A stretch of DNA of 64,000 bases from Myxococcota bacterium (GCA_028284955.1 JANQQS010000139.1:1-64000), one strand, 5' to 3'. Numbered from the stretch's first letter, positions 41,044 through 52,800 are shown. Numbers and translations are program-made. Notes: a model not told the origin generated them from the sequence alone.

Positions 41044-42699
41044 TCATGCCGCATGCTCCGCGGCGGGCTCTTCGGGAGCTCGCAATCCATCAAAGAGCTC
41101 TTCGTCGGTGCAAAGATGATAGTCGTAGGGCCCGCGCGTCATCTCTGGATCCACAGCGAAGTTGTGAGGATGAGGCGGGGAGGTCGTTTGCCATTCGTAG
41201 CCCGCCGACGCCCAGGGGTTGGCCGGCGCCTGCGCACCGCTGCGCAGCGACTGGATGAACATGACCGTCATCACAAGAAAGCCCACACCGAGAATGTACG
41301 CGCCGCCGGACGATGTCATGTGCAGCGGCTGAAACTGGTCGAGGTAGTCATAGTACCGGCGTGGCATTCCCTGGCTTCCCATGACGAACTGGCTGAAAAA
41401 CGTGACGTTGAAGCCGGTGAATACCAGCGCAAACGCCCACCGGGCGGTGGTTTCGTTGTACATGCGCCCCGTCATCTTGGGCCACCAGTAGTGGATGCCT
41501 CCCAAAAAACCGAACACCGTCCCGCCCACCATGACGTAGTGGAAGTGCGCGACCACGAAGTACGTGTCGTGGAGATGAATATCAACCGATAGCGTGCCGA
41601 GGAACAGACCGGTAAGCCCGCCAATGGTGAAGAGCGCGATAAAGCCGAGGGCGTACAACATCGGAGACGCGAGGGAGATGCTGCCTTGGTACAGCGTGGC
41701 GACCCAGTTGAAGACCTTTACGCCGGAAGGAATCGCCACCAAAAATGTAAGCGCCGAAAAGACCATGGTGGCGTATTCGCTCATCCCCGACGTGAACATG
41801 TGGTGGCCCCAGACGAGAAACCCGAGCAACGCGAGTGCGACGGAGCTCATCGCCACGAACATGTAGCCGAAGATCTTTCGCTGGCTGAACGTCGCGATCA
41901 GCTCGTTGACCACCGCCATTCCGGGAAGAATCATGATGTAGACGGCAGGGTGCGAGTAAAACCAGAAAAAGTGCTGGAAGAGAACCGGGTCGCCGCCGAG
42001 CTGAGGGTCGAAAATCCCGATGGTGAGCACTTTCTCCATCGCGAGGAGAAATAGCGTGATGGCGAGCACTGGCGTCGCGAGAACCTGGATGACTGCCGTT
42101 GCGTAGATTCCCCAGATGAATAGAGGCAGTCGCGTCCACACCAGCCCCGGCGCGCGCATCTTGTGCACCGTGGCGACGAAGTTCACGCCGGTGAGTATTG
42201 AAGAAAACCCGAGAATGAACACACCCATGGTCATCCACACCACGGAGCTGTCGGCCCGAGCGCTGTAGGGCGTATAGAACGTCCAGCCCGTGTCGACGTG
42301 GCCAACCAAAATGGCCACGATCGTGAAAATCGTGCCGAGGACGTAGATGTAGTAGCTCGCGAGGTTCAGCTTCGGAAACGCGACGTCTTTCGCTCCCAGC
42401 ATGATGGGCAGGAAGAAGTTCCCAAGCGCAGCCGGAACCGAAGGAATGATAAACAAAAACACCATGATCGCGCCGTGCAGCGTGAACACCTGGTTGTAGG
42501 TGTCCGCCTCCATCATGGTTTCGCCCTTGAACGCGAGCTCGGTGCGCACCAGGAGCGCCATCACGCCGCCGAGCGCGAACGCAATCATCACCGACACCAG
42601 GTACATGATGCCGATCCGCTTGTGGTCCAACGTAAGCAGCCACGACTTGATGCCGCGCTCGTGGTTCAAGTAGTTGAGATCAGTGTGTTCACCCGCCAT
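41044..42699 (-). CDS. coxN: caa3-type cytochrome oxidase subunit I (haem-copper catalytic subunit)
   Basis: All haem and CuB ligands appear present: TLHGAIMVF for low-spin haem, [14 protein letters not shown] (CuB His crosslinked to Tyr), [10 protein letters not shown] (His-His) and [16 protein letters not shown] (haem a3 and low-spin ligands). The FYSHPAVY sequence replaces the GHPEVY of A1 oxidases, which marks the A2 type with the YS motif. The K-channel Lys is in PSGVKVFNW. Twelve membrane segments fit 551 residues. It reduces O2 to water and pumps protons. Confidence 0.97.
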   Translation of the reverse strand: MAGEHTDLNYLNHERGIKSWLLTLDHKRIGIMYLVSVMIAFALGGVMALLVRTELAFKGETMMEADTYNQVFTLHGAIMVFLFIIPSVPAALGNFFLPIMLGAKDVAFPKLNLASYYIYVLGTIFTIVAILVGHVDTGWTFYTPYSARADSSVVWMTMGVFILGFSSILTGVNFVATVHKMRAPGLVWTRLPLFIWGIYATAVIQVLATPVLAITLFLLAMEKVLTIGIFDPQLGGDPVLFQHFFWFYSHPAVYIMILPGMAVVNELIATFSQRKIFGYMFVAMSSVALALLGFLVWGHHMFTSGMSEYATMVFSALTFLVAIPSGVKVFNWVATLYQGSISLASPMLYALGFIALFTIGGLTGLFLGTLSVDIHLHDTYFVVAHFHYVMVGGTVFGFLGGIHYWWPKMTGRMYNETTARWAFALVFTGFNVTFFSQFVMGSQGMPRRYYDYLDQFQPLHMTSSGGAYILGVGFLVMTVMFIQSLRSGAQAPANPWASAGYEWQTTSPPHPHNFAVDPEMTRGPYDYHLCTDEELFDGLRAPEEPAAEHAA

Positions 42700-42707
42700 G
42701 ATTCTGC

Positions 42708-43733
42708 CTATTTGTCGGGGGCCGAGGTTCCATTGAGGGAACGCATGTACGCGATGATCGCATCGATTTGTTTATCGGAAAGCCGGTAGGGTGGCATGTT
42801 GACGTTCGCGTAGCCGCTCACAATCTGCGATTGCGGCTCGCGAATGGACGTCGCGATGTAGTTCTCGTCCGCGGTTTGGCTTTTGCCGTCGACGAACTTT
42901 CGGGTCGCGCCGAACAACCCTTTCCAGTTCGGCCCGGGAGCGTTCGTGACGCCATCGACGGCGTGACAACTTTGGCAACCAGCGCTCACCCGCAGTTTCT
43001 CTCCCCAGCACGCCGCTGGATTCGGGTTCCCGTCGCACTCGGCGGGCATCGGCGGCCCCTCCTCCAAGAACTTCATGTACGCCTTCCGGGTCACGACGTT
43101 CAGCGACGCAAGCATGGTGGAATGGTTGGTGTTGGGCAGCGCGCTGTTGTCGATGCCCAAGGGGGCTCCGCAGTATTCCGTGCAGAAAATGGTAAGCGGC
43201 TTTTCCTTTGAGGTCAGCGACGTCGCCTCAAACCACATTGAGGTATACATCCCCGGAACCACATCGCGCTTGATGCGCAGCGAGGGAACAAAGAAGCTGT
43301 GGAGCACATCGCTTGACGACATCACCAACTTGATCGGCTCGTGTACCGGTACTTGTAGTGTGTTGAGCTCGATGATGCCCGGCGGATGCTCGAACTCCCA
43401 GTTCCATTGCATGCCGCGCACTCGAATCTCGATCGCTTCGTCGGGGGCGACCGCGCCGAAAACGTAGCCTTTGAACCCCTCGTGAAAGAGGTAGCCGAGA
43501 AGCAGGAGCGGCAAAAACGTCCACGCGATTTCAAGCGGAGTGTTGTGCCCGGTAGGTTGCGGTTTGACCCCCGACCGACGCCGATAGCGAATCGTGTACC
43601 AGACCATGACCCCCACGATGGCCACGAAGAACACCACGCTGACCCAGAAGATCACGTAGTAGAGAAAATCGACCTGCGGCGCGAGCGTCGACATCTGGGG
43701 AGGGAGTTGAAGTGTTCCTTCGGGTTTTGTCAT
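42708..43733 (-). CDS. coxM: caa3-type cytochrome oxidase subunit II with fused cytochrome c
   Basis: The ATG at 43733 overlaps the sco stop (ATGA). Two N-terminal membrane segments ([39 protein letters not shown]) precede the cupredoxin domain. CuA ligands are [23 protein letters not shown] and NHSTM, with an insertion of about 13 residues between the Cys pair and the last His/Met. A class I cytochrome c domain follows (CQSCH, about residue 250) with Met ligand MPPYRLSD. The protein takes electrons from the quinol oxidoreductase or soluble cytochrome c and passes them to CuA. Confidence 0.95.
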   Translation of the reverse strand: MTKPEGTLQLPPQMSTLAPQVDFLYYVIFWVSVVFFVAIVGVMVWYTIRYRRRSGVKPQPTGHNTPLEIAWTFLPLLLLGYLFHEGFKGYVFGAVAPDEAIEIRVRGMQWNWEFEHPPGIIELNTLQVPVHEPIKLVMSSSDVLHSFFVPSLRIKRDVVPGMYTSMWFEATSLTSKEKPLTIFCTEYCGAPLGIDNSALPNTNHSTMLASLNVVTRKAYMKFLEEGPPMPAECDGNPNPAACWGEKLRVSAGCQSCHAVDGVTNAPGPNWKGLFGATRKFVDGKSQTADENYIATSIREPQSQIVSGYANVNMPPYRLSDKQIDAIIAYMRSLNGTSAPDK

Positions 43734-44617
43734 GACGACACCTGGGCTCCGGTTTTTGGAGCAGAGCGCTCGCGAGACCAAAAATACATCAAAAAAGCTG
43801 CGATGACGGCAGCGCTAAGCCCGCCGCCGACCTGCATGATGCGGGTGGCCATCAATGAATAGCCGTTCTGATCCGGGTCGTACGCGTAGCAGTAAAGAAT
43901 GAAGGCGTCCTTGGAGGACAACGTGCGCCCTTCAGAAGCTTCGAGCAGCGCGAGCCGAACGTCCGAAGCCGCAAACTGCAAACCGTAGAGGTATCGCGCA
44001 ATACTTCCTGAAGGCGACAGGAACATCATCGCGGCGGGATGCGCGTACTGTTCCTGCGCGGCGTGGTAGAAATACCGATACCCAGCCGCTTCGGTCGCCG
44101 CGCGAATGTTTTCTTCGCTGCCCACCAGAAAGTGCCAGCCCTTCGGGCTCCATTTCTTGCCCGCACGCCCTTTCGCGTATTCCTTGAGCAAGCTCGCCTT
44201 TTTCTTGGATGCGCGCTGAGGCGTATCGCGGGGATCGATGCTGATGGTGATCATGTCGAACTCGTCGCCGATGGACCAATCAAGCTCCGAAACACCCTGC
44301 AACGTGGCATTTAGAACCATACTGCAGAGCGTCGGACAGGTGTGATAGGCGAACGTGAGAAGGATTGGCTTCTTTCCCTGAAAAAAATCGGCCAGACGAA
44401 CATGCTTGCCATGTTCGTCGACAAACTCCGCATCCCCGGGGAGCCGGCGACCAAGCTTCTCATCGATGCCGATGCGATCAAGTCCAGGTACTTCTCGACT
44501 CGGACGACTCCCTTCGGACGGGAACCCGCGTTGGGCGCGCGCCCGCGGCGCCCCCCACCACGCGCCCAGCATGCCAAGGGCCACCGCCATCATCGTGGTG
44601 TCGCGCATCACGGTCAT
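43730..44617 (-). CDS. SCO1/SenC-family copper chaperone
   Basis: The thioredoxin-like fold carries the copper site CPTLC (residues ~94-98, in YHTCPTLCSMV) and the third ligand His in YAHPAAMMF. A signal sequence with a twin-arginine-free n-region starts the protein, and a C-terminal membrane segment (GGGLSAAVIAAFLMYFW) anchors it, unlike the N-terminal anchor of most Sco proteins. It loads CuA of subunit II, encoded immediately downstream with an ATGA overlap. It also overlaps the upstream gene by 4 bp. Confidence 0.93.
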   Translation of the reverse strand: MTVMRDTTMMAVALGMLGAWWGAPRARAQRGFPSEGSRPSREVPGLDRIGIDEKLGRRLPGDAEFVDEHGKHVRLADFFQGKKPILLTFAYHTCPTLCSMVLNATLQGVSELDWSIGDEFDMITISIDPRDTPQRASKKKASLLKEYAKGRAGKKWSPKGWHFLVGSEENIRAATEAAGYRYFYHAAQEQYAHPAAMMFLSPSGSIARYLYGLQFAASDVRLALLEASEGRTLSSKDAFILYCYAYDPDQNGYSLMATRIMQVGGGLSAAVIAAFLMYFWSRERSAPKTGAQVSS

Positions 44618-45288
44618 TCGGTAGCGCTTCCTGGGTCAGGAGTTCCGCGGCCGGGCGCAGTACGGCCAGGGGCGGTGTCGTCAGCCGGTGCGCTCGGCGC
44701 TTTCGTAGGAGGCTGCGCTGCGGGGGACGGCGTCGCGGGTGAGACCGGCTGAGCGCGCGTCGGCGTAGGCCTCGCGGCCGGACGCGGTCGTGCGGGCGCG
44801 ACTGTTGCGGCTGGTTGCGATTCTGAGGGAAGCGATTCTGCCGGCAGTGACGCTGCCGCACCATCCACGCCAGCGTCGAGCTCAGCCATCGCCTGCATGG
44901 CGCGTCGCGCGCGCGCGACGGCGCGCTCGTTCTTGGTGAGCTGCCATCCTTCGAGTGCGCCCAAGTCTTCCGAGTCATGAGGCGCAATGGCCGCAGCCGC
45001 CCTGCCCTCACGTGCCACTTTCTTCATCGCTTGAGTCACCGAAAGTGCTTGATCGCGCTGATGAACCTCGAGCTCGGAGAGACAAAATCCGTTTTCGCAA
45101 GGTCTCCCTCGAGGACAGGGCGCGGAGGCGCTGCAGGGCCGCGGCGCGCGATTCAACGACGTCTGTCCTTCGATGACGCTGTTGAAGTAGCTTTGGAACA
45201 TCGGACTGAGTGCCGCAAGGGTTGCCACGGAGAGCACGGCAAAGAGAATGATGAGTCGGTTTTGCGGTGGTGATTTGTCGTGTGCCAT
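44614..45288 (-). CDS. Anchored protein with Cys motif and proline-rich tail, respiratory cluster
   Basis: The 224-residue protein has one N-terminal membrane segment (RLIILFAVLSVATLAALSPM), a short segment with four cysteines (RPCSASAPCPRGRPCENGFC), a helical middle and a long Pro/Ala/Thr tail (ARPRPAARPTPTRAQ). It is not a known oxidase or act subunit. Its gene overlaps sco by ATGA, so it is translated with the cluster. The four cysteines look like a metal or disulfide site; a role in copper delivery or assembly is only inferred. Confidence 0.72.
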   Translation of the reverse strand: MAHDKSPPQNRLIILFAVLSVATLAALSPMFQSYFNSVIEGQTSLNRAPRPCSASAPCPRGRPCENGFCLSELEVHQRDQALSVTQAMKKVAREGRAAAAIAPHDSEDLGALEGWQLTKNERAVARARRAMQAMAELDAGVDGAAASLPAESLPSESQPAATVAPARPRPAARPTPTRAQPVSPATPSPAAQPPTKAPSAPADDTAPGRTAPGRGTPDPGSATE

Positions 45289-45400
45289 TCGAAGAACGCC
45301 CTGGATTCAGGTTCTCAAAGCAGGCGGCCTAGCGCCGTGATGATAAGGCCATTGTCCCCAAAAAGTTACTGTTCTTTTGTTCACTGCCAAACCCTCTACG

Positions 45401-46798
45401 CTAATGGACCTGATGAAAGCCCAAGCTGCGTTGGAGGCGAGGGTCACCGATCGGAACCAAGGGTTGGCGGCGAAGCATCAGACAGACAAACGTAAAAAAT
45501 ATCCCGCCAACAAAGAGCAAACTGCTGACGTCCATGTAGTTGAGGTCCAACCGCGCGTCATGGCCCGCTTGCGGCAGCACCAACCAGTACACGTCGGCCA
45601 TGTGCATCACCAACACCCACGTCGCGCCCCATCGCAACGAGTCGAGATTTCGTTTCACGACGCGCGAGATCAAAAAATAGAACGGCACGGCGAAGTGACC
45701 GATCATCAGCAGCAGGCTCCAAAACTGCCAGCCGTGGGCCCACCGGCGATGGTACCAGGTCGCCTCTTCCGGAATTCCGGCGTACCAAATCAGCATCCAC
45801 TGAGAGAAGCTCACGTACGCCCAGAAGCATACGAAACCGAAGAGCAGTTTTCCGAGGTCGTGAAAGTGTTCGACGTTTACCGCATGGCCCAGCAGACCAT
45901 GCTTGTAGAGGCTCAAACAAATCAGAATGGTCAGCGCGAAGATTCCTACCGCGCTACCCGCGAACACCACGACGCCGAATATGGTCGAGTACCAGGCCGG
46001 CTCGAGCGACATCAGCCAATCAAACGCCGCAAACGTAAGACTCAATCCGAAGGCGATCAGCGCGAGCGGAGCCAAACGAGCCATGCTGACCGATAGTCGA
46101 GGGTCGCGACTCTGATCCTGCCGGGTCGACGTGCGAAAATAGAACAATCCGATCGCAATCCATATCGCAAAATACACGAGGGCACGCCACAGCCAGCCCG
46201 ATGTGTTCAAGTAACTCGATTTGTGTTCGAGCACTGCGTGGTGAAGCTGCTCCTCCTGCGGCGTGTGCCCCGAATGCACTTCTTCGGAAGCGGCGGCGTC
46301 GCCGTGCCCCTGTGCTTTCGCCACGCCTTCTCCGAGCAACCCTTCAGAGTCGGACTCTTGGGAGGAGCCTTCGCCGTGCTCGGCATGCGCACCGGGCGCG
46401 CCGTGGTGCGCGACCGACATCCATTCGTCGTAGAGCGAAAACGTTCCCGTACCGACACCGATGGCCAGCGGCAGAAACAACACCGCCATCAACGGAGCAG
46501 CCGAACCAATCACCTCGACGACGCGGCGCGAAGACACTCCCCACGACGCCGACATCAGATGCTGAACCACCGCCAAAAACATTCCACCAAGCACCAGCGT
46601 CAGCACCGCAAAAAACGAAAATAGATACGAAAACGCAAATCGATCTGGGTTCGTGGCGTACCCCACAATCGACCCGACAAGGCCGAGCCCGGCGAGCGCC
46701 GCGGGCACGTGCCACATCTTGTCCCACGCGCTCCCGACTCCGATGGTGTAACTCGGATGAGCCGCGGGGTTAGGCGAGGAGCTCGGGTGCGCGTTCAT
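45401..46798 (-). CDS. actF: Alternative complex III subunit ActF (NrfD/PsrC-like membrane protein)
   Basis: The ATG at 46798 overlaps the actE stop (ATGA), giving 465 residues. Ten or so membrane segments are predicted, arranged as in ActF. A His/Glu-rich insertion (SVAHHGAPGAHAEHGEG) sits in the loop after segment 4 and is longer than usual. WLMSLEPAWYSTIFGVVVFA and HGWQFWSLLLMIGHFAVPF are recognisable ActF segments. ActF and ActC together form the membrane part of the quinol:electron acceptor oxidoreductase. Confidence 0.93.
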   Translation of the reverse strand: MNAHPSSSPNPAAHPSYTIGVGSAWDKMWHVPAALAGLGLVGSIVGYATNPDRFAFSYLFSFFAVLTLVLGGMFLAVVQHLMSASWGVSSRRVVEVIGSAAPLMAVLFLPLAIGVGTGTFSLYDEWMSVAHHGAPGAHAEHGEGSSQESDSEGLLGEGVAKAQGHGDAAASEEVHSGHTPQEEQLHHAVLEHKSSYLNTSGWLWRALVYFAIWIAIGLFYFRTSTRQDQSRDPRLSVSMARLAPLALIAFGLSLTFAAFDWLMSLEPAWYSTIFGVVVFAGSAVGIFALTILICLSLYKHGLLGHAVNVEHFHDLGKLLFGFVCFWAYVSFSQWMLIWYAGIPEEATWYHRRWAHGWQFWSLLLMIGHFAVPFYFLISRVVKRNLDSLRWGATWVLVMHMADVYWLVLPQAGHDARLDLNYMDVSSLLFVGGIFFTFVCLMLRRQPLVPIGDPRLQRSLGFHQVH

Positions 46799-47490
46799 GG
46801 TGTGGACTCCTGAAGCGAAGCAACTGCCGGCGTGGAATCGGACGGTCGCGCGACCGCCTGGCCCGGAGCTCGTGCGAGTTGAAGCGCCCGAACATAGCGA
46901 ACGATTGCCCATCGGTCCGCAACCGAAATGCTGTGTGCGTACGGCGGCATGTTGCGAATGCCGTTGGAAATGGTCGCGAACAACTGGCCATCCGGGATAT
47001 GGCGCAGTCGTTCATCCCGGAAGTCTGGCGGGGCGAGCGTTCCGTAGCCGAGCTCGGACGCGCGCTGAGCAACCATGCCTTTCCCGTTTCCTGAGCTGCC
47101 ATGGCAGGGCGTACACGAGATTTCGTATCGCTCTTGGCCACGCTTCAGGAAGGCTTCGGCCCCACCCGCACGCTGTTCATACTCTTCGGGAACGGCCGGC
47201 AGCCACGCCGTATTGTCTGCGGTTCGCCCAGTCGCGGTGGGGATGCTGGCCTCCATCTCCCGCGCCACGGTGCCGGCGACCAAAGGCCGCATGGTCCGCT
47301 GGTCGCGAAAGAAGCGGCTTCGCTGCTGGGGATCGTAGCGAGGTTGGTCGTACATGTTGCGGATAGGCACCACGGGTGCGGCATCTGAGGGCTCGCCGCG
47401 GCACCCCGCGAGGCCTCCAAACGCCGCGCCGCCAAACGCCGCCATCGAAGCGCTCCACATCACCGCCTGCAAGAGTCGTTGGTTCTTCAT
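46795..47490 (-). CDS. actE: Alternative complex III subunit ActE (lipoprotein mono-haem cytochrome c)
   Basis: A lipoprotein signal ends GGLAGC (residue ~30). A single haem-binding motif CTPCH occurs near residue 127, with the distal Met in NMPPYAH. The N-terminal part (RNMYDQPRYDPQQRS) is typical of ActE, which sits on the outer face and hands electrons to the oxidase. The gene overlaps actD by ATGA. Confidence 0.95.
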   Translation of the reverse strand: MKNQRLLQAVMWSASMAAFGGAAFGGLAGCRGEPSDAAPVVPIRNMYDQPRYDPQQRSRFFRDQRTMRPLVAGTVAREMEASIPTATGRTADNTAWLPAVPEEYEQRAGGAEAFLKRGQERYEISCTPCHGSSGNGKGMVAQRASELGYGTLAPPDFRDERLRHIPDGQLFATISNGIRNMPPYAHSISVADRWAIVRYVRALQLARAPGQAVARPSDSTPAVASLQESTP

Positions 47491-48275
47491 GCCGGCACCT
47501 CCACCAGCTCGAGGTGGGAGGGCCCCAAACCGGAGAGCAAGTCTCGGGTTTTGTGCAGGTCGAACAGGCTATCGGTCGCTTCCACAGAGATAAAAAACTT
47601 GTCGTCCGTCGCCGCGGCGAATTGTTCGGATTCAAAGATGGGATGGTGATGTCGAGGTAGCTGCGCCAGATGAAGCAAGCCAAACAACGTGCCAAAACCG
47701 GTGAGCAAAATGGTGAGCTCGAACATGATGGGGACCATGGGCGGAAACGCTCCGGGGGGCTTGCCGCCTACGATGATCGGGTAGTCCCAGTTGTTCATGA
47801 ACTGAATCATCAATACAGCGGTGACCAGCCCCACCATCCCCGCGCAAAATGCTATCCAGCCTATTTTCGTTGGGCGAAGCCCCATCGCTTCGTCGAGCCC
47901 ATGGACGGGATACGGGGTATGACAATCCCATTTTCGATATCCGGCGTCTCGAAGGCTCGCTGCGGCGTGGGCAAGCGCATCTGGAGTGTCGAATTGAGCA
48001 AGGTAGAGCGCGGGTATCGGCTGGTGAGTCTCCGAATCTTCTTCGTACGTACCGGCAGCTGGCTCGTCGACCTCGGGGGAAGTTTCGCTTGGTTCGGGCG
48101 CGGGCTGAGACGAAAAACCTGCCGCGGCGGCGAACGCGGGGAGTCGGCCCTCTCGAATCGCTTCCGGCAAATCCGAAACGAGCGTGTCGTCATCCGAGTC
48201 GTCCATCCCGTAATGATCCCCCGCTAGAGCGTCAGGCTCTGCTTCGTTGTCATTCGGTTGGTTTCCGTCACTCAT
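47487..48275 (-). CDS. actD: Alternative complex III subunit ActD (DUF3341)
   Basis: The 262-residue protein has the DUF3341 layout: a soluble domain with ALYLAQFDTPDALAHAAASL, then the signature DCHTPYPVHGLDEAMGL, two membrane segments (WIAFCAGMVGLVTAVLMIQF, PIMFELTILLTGFGTLFGLL) and a short C-terminal end. The N-terminal ~85 residues are acidic and low-complexity, which is an extension over the usual ActD length. Its function inside the complex is structural. Confidence 0.92.
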   Translation of the reverse strand: MSDGNQPNDNEAEPDALAGDHYGMDDSDDDTLVSDLPEAIREGRLPAFAAAAGFSSQPAPEPSETSPEVDEPAAGTYEEDSETHQPIPALYLAQFDTPDALAHAAASLRDAGYRKWDCHTPYPVHGLDEAMGLRPTKIGWIAFCAGMVGLVTAVLMIQFMNNWDYPIIVGGKPPGAFPPMVPIMFELTILLTGFGTLFGLLHLAQLPRHHHPIFESEQFAAATDDKFFISVEATDSLFDLHKTRDLLSGLGPSHLELVEVPA

Positions 48276-48320
48276 CAGTTTGCTCCGCTGAATCCGATTC
48301 CAGCATTTCTATTCCCCCGA

Positions 48321-49805
48321 CTACTCCGCGGGGAGAGGAACGTGCGCTCCGTGCCCAGGAACGCCGTGCCCAGGTCCCTGCTGAGATGATGGGTCGTGGT
48401 GGTGCGCTGCCGCATGTGGGTGCGCGCTCGGTAGTGTGCCCTTCACTTCGGCGATGGCAATCATGGGAATCCATCGGATGAACAAGAGGAAAAGGGTCAT
48501 AAACAACCCAAACGTTCCTAGGTAGAGACCGATGTCGATCCACGTCGGGTGGAAATCGCCCCAAGAGCTAGGAAGAAAGTCGCGATACAGCGACGTAACG
48601 ATGATCACGAATCGCTCAAACCACATGCCGATATTGATCAAGATCGTGGCCACGAACATGATCGGGATACTCGTGCGGCAGTACTTGAACCAGAAAATCT
48701 GCGGAACCAGAACGTTGCAGCTCACCATGGCCCAATAAGACCACCAGAGCGGTCCCCAGTTTCCTTCGCTATCCAGCTCTCCGAAGCCGAGCCGATTGTG
48801 AAGAAAAACCCAACTCTCGTAGGGATTTCCGGAGTACCACGCGATGAAAAACTCCATCGCATAGGCGTACCCAACAAGAAGACCCGTCCCGAGCATGAAC
48901 TTGTTCATCAAGTCGAGGTGCTTAATGGTCACCAAGTGATGCATCTGGAAGACGCTTCGAGTGATCAACATCAGGGTCATCACCAATGCGAACCCTGAAA
49001 ACACCGCGCCTGCGACGAAGTACGGCGGAAAAATCGTGGTGTGCCACCCCGGGGCGATCGATGTCGCGAAGTCGAACGACACCACCGAGTGAACCGAAAG
49101 CACCAGCGGAGTCGAAATCGCAGCGAAAATCAGATACGCGCGCTCGTAGTGTTGCCAATGACGATGCGATCCGCGCCATCCAAGCGCGAGAAACCCGTAA
49201 ATGCGCTTTCGCAAGAGATTGCTCGAGCGGTCGCGAAGCGTGGCCAGGTCCGGGATGAGACCGACGTACCAGAAGATCACCGAGATGGTGAGGTACGTGT
49301 TGACCGCGAACACGTCCCACATCAGTGGAGACTTGAAGTTCGGCCACAGGTTCATCTGATTCGGGATTGGAAACAGATAGTAGTCAAACCACGGACGACC
49401 GGTATGCAGCGCGGGAAACATCGCCGCGCAAAGCACCGCGAATACCGTCATCGCTTCCGCGAAGCGATTGATGCTGGTGCGCCATTTCTGACGGAACAAA
49501 AACAGAATGGCGGAGATCAGCGTGCCCGCATGGCCAATGCCGATCCACCACACAAAGTTGGTAATGTCCCAGGCCCAATACACGGGCGCGTTGTTGCCCC
49601 AAACCCCGATGCCCATCGCGAGCAAATAGACGATGCAGGCGACCATGACGCCAAGCAGCATCACCGACGGGACAAAGAGCACCCACCAACCTCGCGGTGC
49701 TTTGTTCTCCGTAACGCCAGCCACCGCTTCGGTGATGTCGTGAAACGTCGTTCCTTCAGGAAGGAGATGAGACTCTCCAAGCTCGGCAATCGGAGCGTCA
49801 CTCAT
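48321..49805 (-). CDS. actC: Alternative complex III subunit ActC (NrfD/PsrC-like membrane protein)
   Basis: The 494-residue protein has about ten membrane segments with NrfD-type landmarks ([68 protein letters not shown]). The quinol-binding site of the complex lies in this subunit. The C-terminus is His/Pro-rich. The start overlaps the actB stop (ATGA). A 46-bp gap separates it from actD. Confidence 0.95.
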   Translation of the reverse strand: MSDAPIAELGESHLLPEGTTFHDITEAVAGVTENKAPRGWWVLFVPSVMLLGVMVACIVYLLAMGIGVWGNNAPVYWAWDITNFVWWIGIGHAGTLISAILFLFRQKWRTSINRFAEAMTVFAVLCAAMFPALHTGRPWFDYYLFPIPNQMNLWPNFKSPLMWDVFAVNTYLTISVIFWYVGLIPDLATLRDRSSNLLRKRIYGFLALGWRGSHRHWQHYERAYLIFAAISTPLVLSVHSVVSFDFATSIAPGWHTTIFPPYFVAGAVFSGFALVMTLMLITRSVFQMHHLVTIKHLDLMNKFMLGTGLLVGYAYAMEFFIAWYSGNPYESWVFLHNRLGFGELDSEGNWGPLWWSYWAMVSCNVLVPQIFWFKYCRTSIPIMFVATILINIGMWFERFVIIVTSLYRDFLPSSWGDFHPTWIDIGLYLGTFGLFMTLFLLFIRWIPMIAIAEVKGTLPSAHPHAAAHHHDPSSQQGPGHGVPGHGAHVPLPAE

Positions 49806-52800
49806 CGGTGCGACCCCTTGACCTGTTGTTTTGTGGCAGCGGTTTCGGTTTTCGCAGCGACCTTAGGCTGCTGCATAGAACCTTGAGTGGCATGCGGGGT
49901 TTTTGCCTTCGCGCCCGAGGTGCCGGGAAGCGTGGGACTCGGGTTGCGGATCTTCGCGAGGTACGTGGTTCTCGGTTGGGTCCCCACCTCCGCGAGCAGC
50001 TTATAGCGTCGATCCGTTCGTGCGAGTCGCGCGACCCGACTTTTTGGGTTGTTGAGGTCGCCGAACACGATGGAGCCGGTGGAGCACGCCTGCTGGCAAG
50101 CGGTTACGATTTCGTTATCGCCAATCGCGCGCTGCTCCCGCTTGGCCGCGTAGCGAGCCTCTTCGATCCGCTGTACGCAATACGAGCATTTCTCCATCAC
50201 GCCTCGCGAACGCACCGTGACGTTGGGATTGAACTGCATCTTCCGCGTCTCGGAAAACTTTCCGTGCATCGCAAACGGATCTTCGAGCTTCGAGTGCCAG
50301 TCGAGATAGTTGAAGCGTCGCACTTTGTAGGGACAGTTGTTGGCGCAATAGCGCGTTCCAATGCAGCGGTTGTACGCCATGTCGTTGAGCCCTTCCGGGC
50401 TGTGCGCGGTCGCGTTGACCGGGCACACGTTTTCGCACGGTGCCTCTTCGCAGTGTTGACATGCCACCGGCTGCAGCGACACGGCCGGCGAATCTTCGTC
50501 GTCTCCGACAAAATAGCGATCGATGCGCAGCCACGACATTTCGCGGCCTCGTTTGACCTCCCGTTTGCCCACCACCGGGATATTGTTTTCCGATTGGCAC
50601 GCCACGACGCAAGCGTTGCAGCCGGTGCATGACGTCAGATCGATAGTCATGCCCCATTTGTGTCCGTCGTTGTAGTCGACTTCTTCCCATAGCGGGGGCG
50701 TGTTCACGAACTCAACGGTGCGAAACGACGCGAAATCGGGCTCCTTACGATACTCCGCGAGGGTTGCGTCGATCGCGATGGGACGCCCTTCCATGCTCGC
50801 GTGGGTCTGGGTCTGGACCAAATCGTACTGCTTCGGGAGTGGGTCCAGCGAGTAACCATCGCTGAAATCCAGACTCTTCCGCGCGCGGAGCGGGTATACG
50901 TTGAAACCGCCGGTTTCGGTATTGGGCTCAGGGACCACCGAACGACGAACTTGCTTGGTCCCGTAGCGGCCCGAATCTCGTCGCCCCCACCCTATGTGGA
51001 GGGTTACGCTGTAGTCCGCGTGCCCCGGCAGGGCCATCACCGGAATTTCGACGGCCCGGCCCGAGGCGTCAGACAGACGCACGATTTGACCGTCGCGGAG
51101 CCCCAGCGCGTCGCGGGTCTTCTTTGAAACGATCGCCGCGTTGTCCCAGACCATCTTCGTCATCGGATCGGGCAACTCGAGCAGCCACGGGTTGTTCGCG
51201 TAGCGGCCATCGAAAAGCGCAGCGCTCGGAACGAACTGGACCTCTAGATTTCGCGCTCCGAGTGCGCCCTGAGACGGCGTTCTGCCCTGAATCGAGTTCG
51301 AAATCGCGTCGTCGCGCGTAGCCATCGGGGCCACCCGTGCGCTCGGGTCTTGGCCCACCACGCCCGCGTGCAAGGCCGACCGCCAGCGTTGTTCGAAGTC
51401 GAGACCGGAAAAAAATGACTCCCGCATCGTCTGACGAACGATTTTGTGTCCCCGCGTGGAGCTCTCCCCAGCAAACGTGGCAAGAATTTCGATCGCGCTT
51501 CGGCCGCCCCAGAGCGGCGCAATCAACGGCTGCTGCACGGCAACGGTTCCATCGAAGCATCGGCTATCGCCCCACGCTTCAAAAGGATGCGCTTCCGGCA
51601 CATGCCACTCGCAAAGCTTCGAAGTTTCGTTGCGATGCGTCGCAAGGTGAATGGACGTTAGCCCATCTCGTTTGAGCGCCGACGGAAGCCCGAGATCGGC
51701 CGGGGCATCGAATGCCGGGTTGCCACCCAAGATGACCAACGAGCTTGCGCTGCGGAGCGCAGGAATCAGCGTTTTCAGGTCCCCGTCGCGATTTCGTTCC
51801 GCGTCTGCCGGAGCGTACAGCCGCATGCAACCGCTGTGGTTGCCGAGGGCTACATTAAGCGCGTGAGCCAAAGCATGCACGTACGGGGGCTGCCGCGGCC
51901 CTACCACGATCGGCGCAAGCCCACGATGCGCCAGCAAATCCTTGACTGCCGCATCGACCCACGCGCTGTCGACCTCACTCGTGTTTTGTTTTTGAATCGA
52001 CGAGGCGAGGCCCGGCATTTCGAGCTTACCCGACTCCACGAGCCGCTTGGCCAATGCCAGCAGAACTGTTCCCACGTCGCGCGCAGGGGTTCGCAAACGA
52101 TGGTCCGCCATGGCTCCGGTCACGGAGAACGTGCCTTCGACGACGTAGAGACGGCTCATGTTGTCGCGCGACGATCCCAGACGCCGGCCCTGGCCGAACC
52201 CTTGACCGTTGCGCACCGAAGCGACGCCCGAGCTGAGAAAATCCGCATCGAAGGATACGATGACCCGAGCCTGCGCGTATTCGACGAAGGCAATCGCGTC
52301 CTGACCAAACGCGATCTTTGCTCCTTCTCTTGCGTTGTCGTCGTGCACCGCCGCGTGCGTGAAAAAGCGCGCTTTGGGAAGCACTGCGCGAATCGACGAC
52401 CGCAACCTGATGAAGCTCGGGCTGCTCGTGGGCTCGGAGAGAAAACAAAGCCCCGCGCCTTGGTCGCCGCGGTGCTTGCGAACCATCGCCTCGAGCGCCG
52501 CGTCGAACTTTTGGTACGTCGATTCGGAAAGAGAACCTTCACTCTTTTTTCTGGCCGGCCGATGCGAGCGGTCGGGATCGTAAAGATCCCAAACCGATGC
52601 CTGCGCGTATGCATCAGTGCGGCCCAGGCTTGCCGGGTGGTCGGGATTGCCCTCGACTTTGGTAGGACGCCCCTCGTGGCACGTCACCAAAACGCCAAGC
52701 GCATCTCCCGACGGGTGGGGGAGAGAGGTCGCAAAGTGAAGTGGACGGCCAGGGACGACGTACTCGGGCTGCTTCGCGTAAGGCAGAATCTTCTCTTCGG

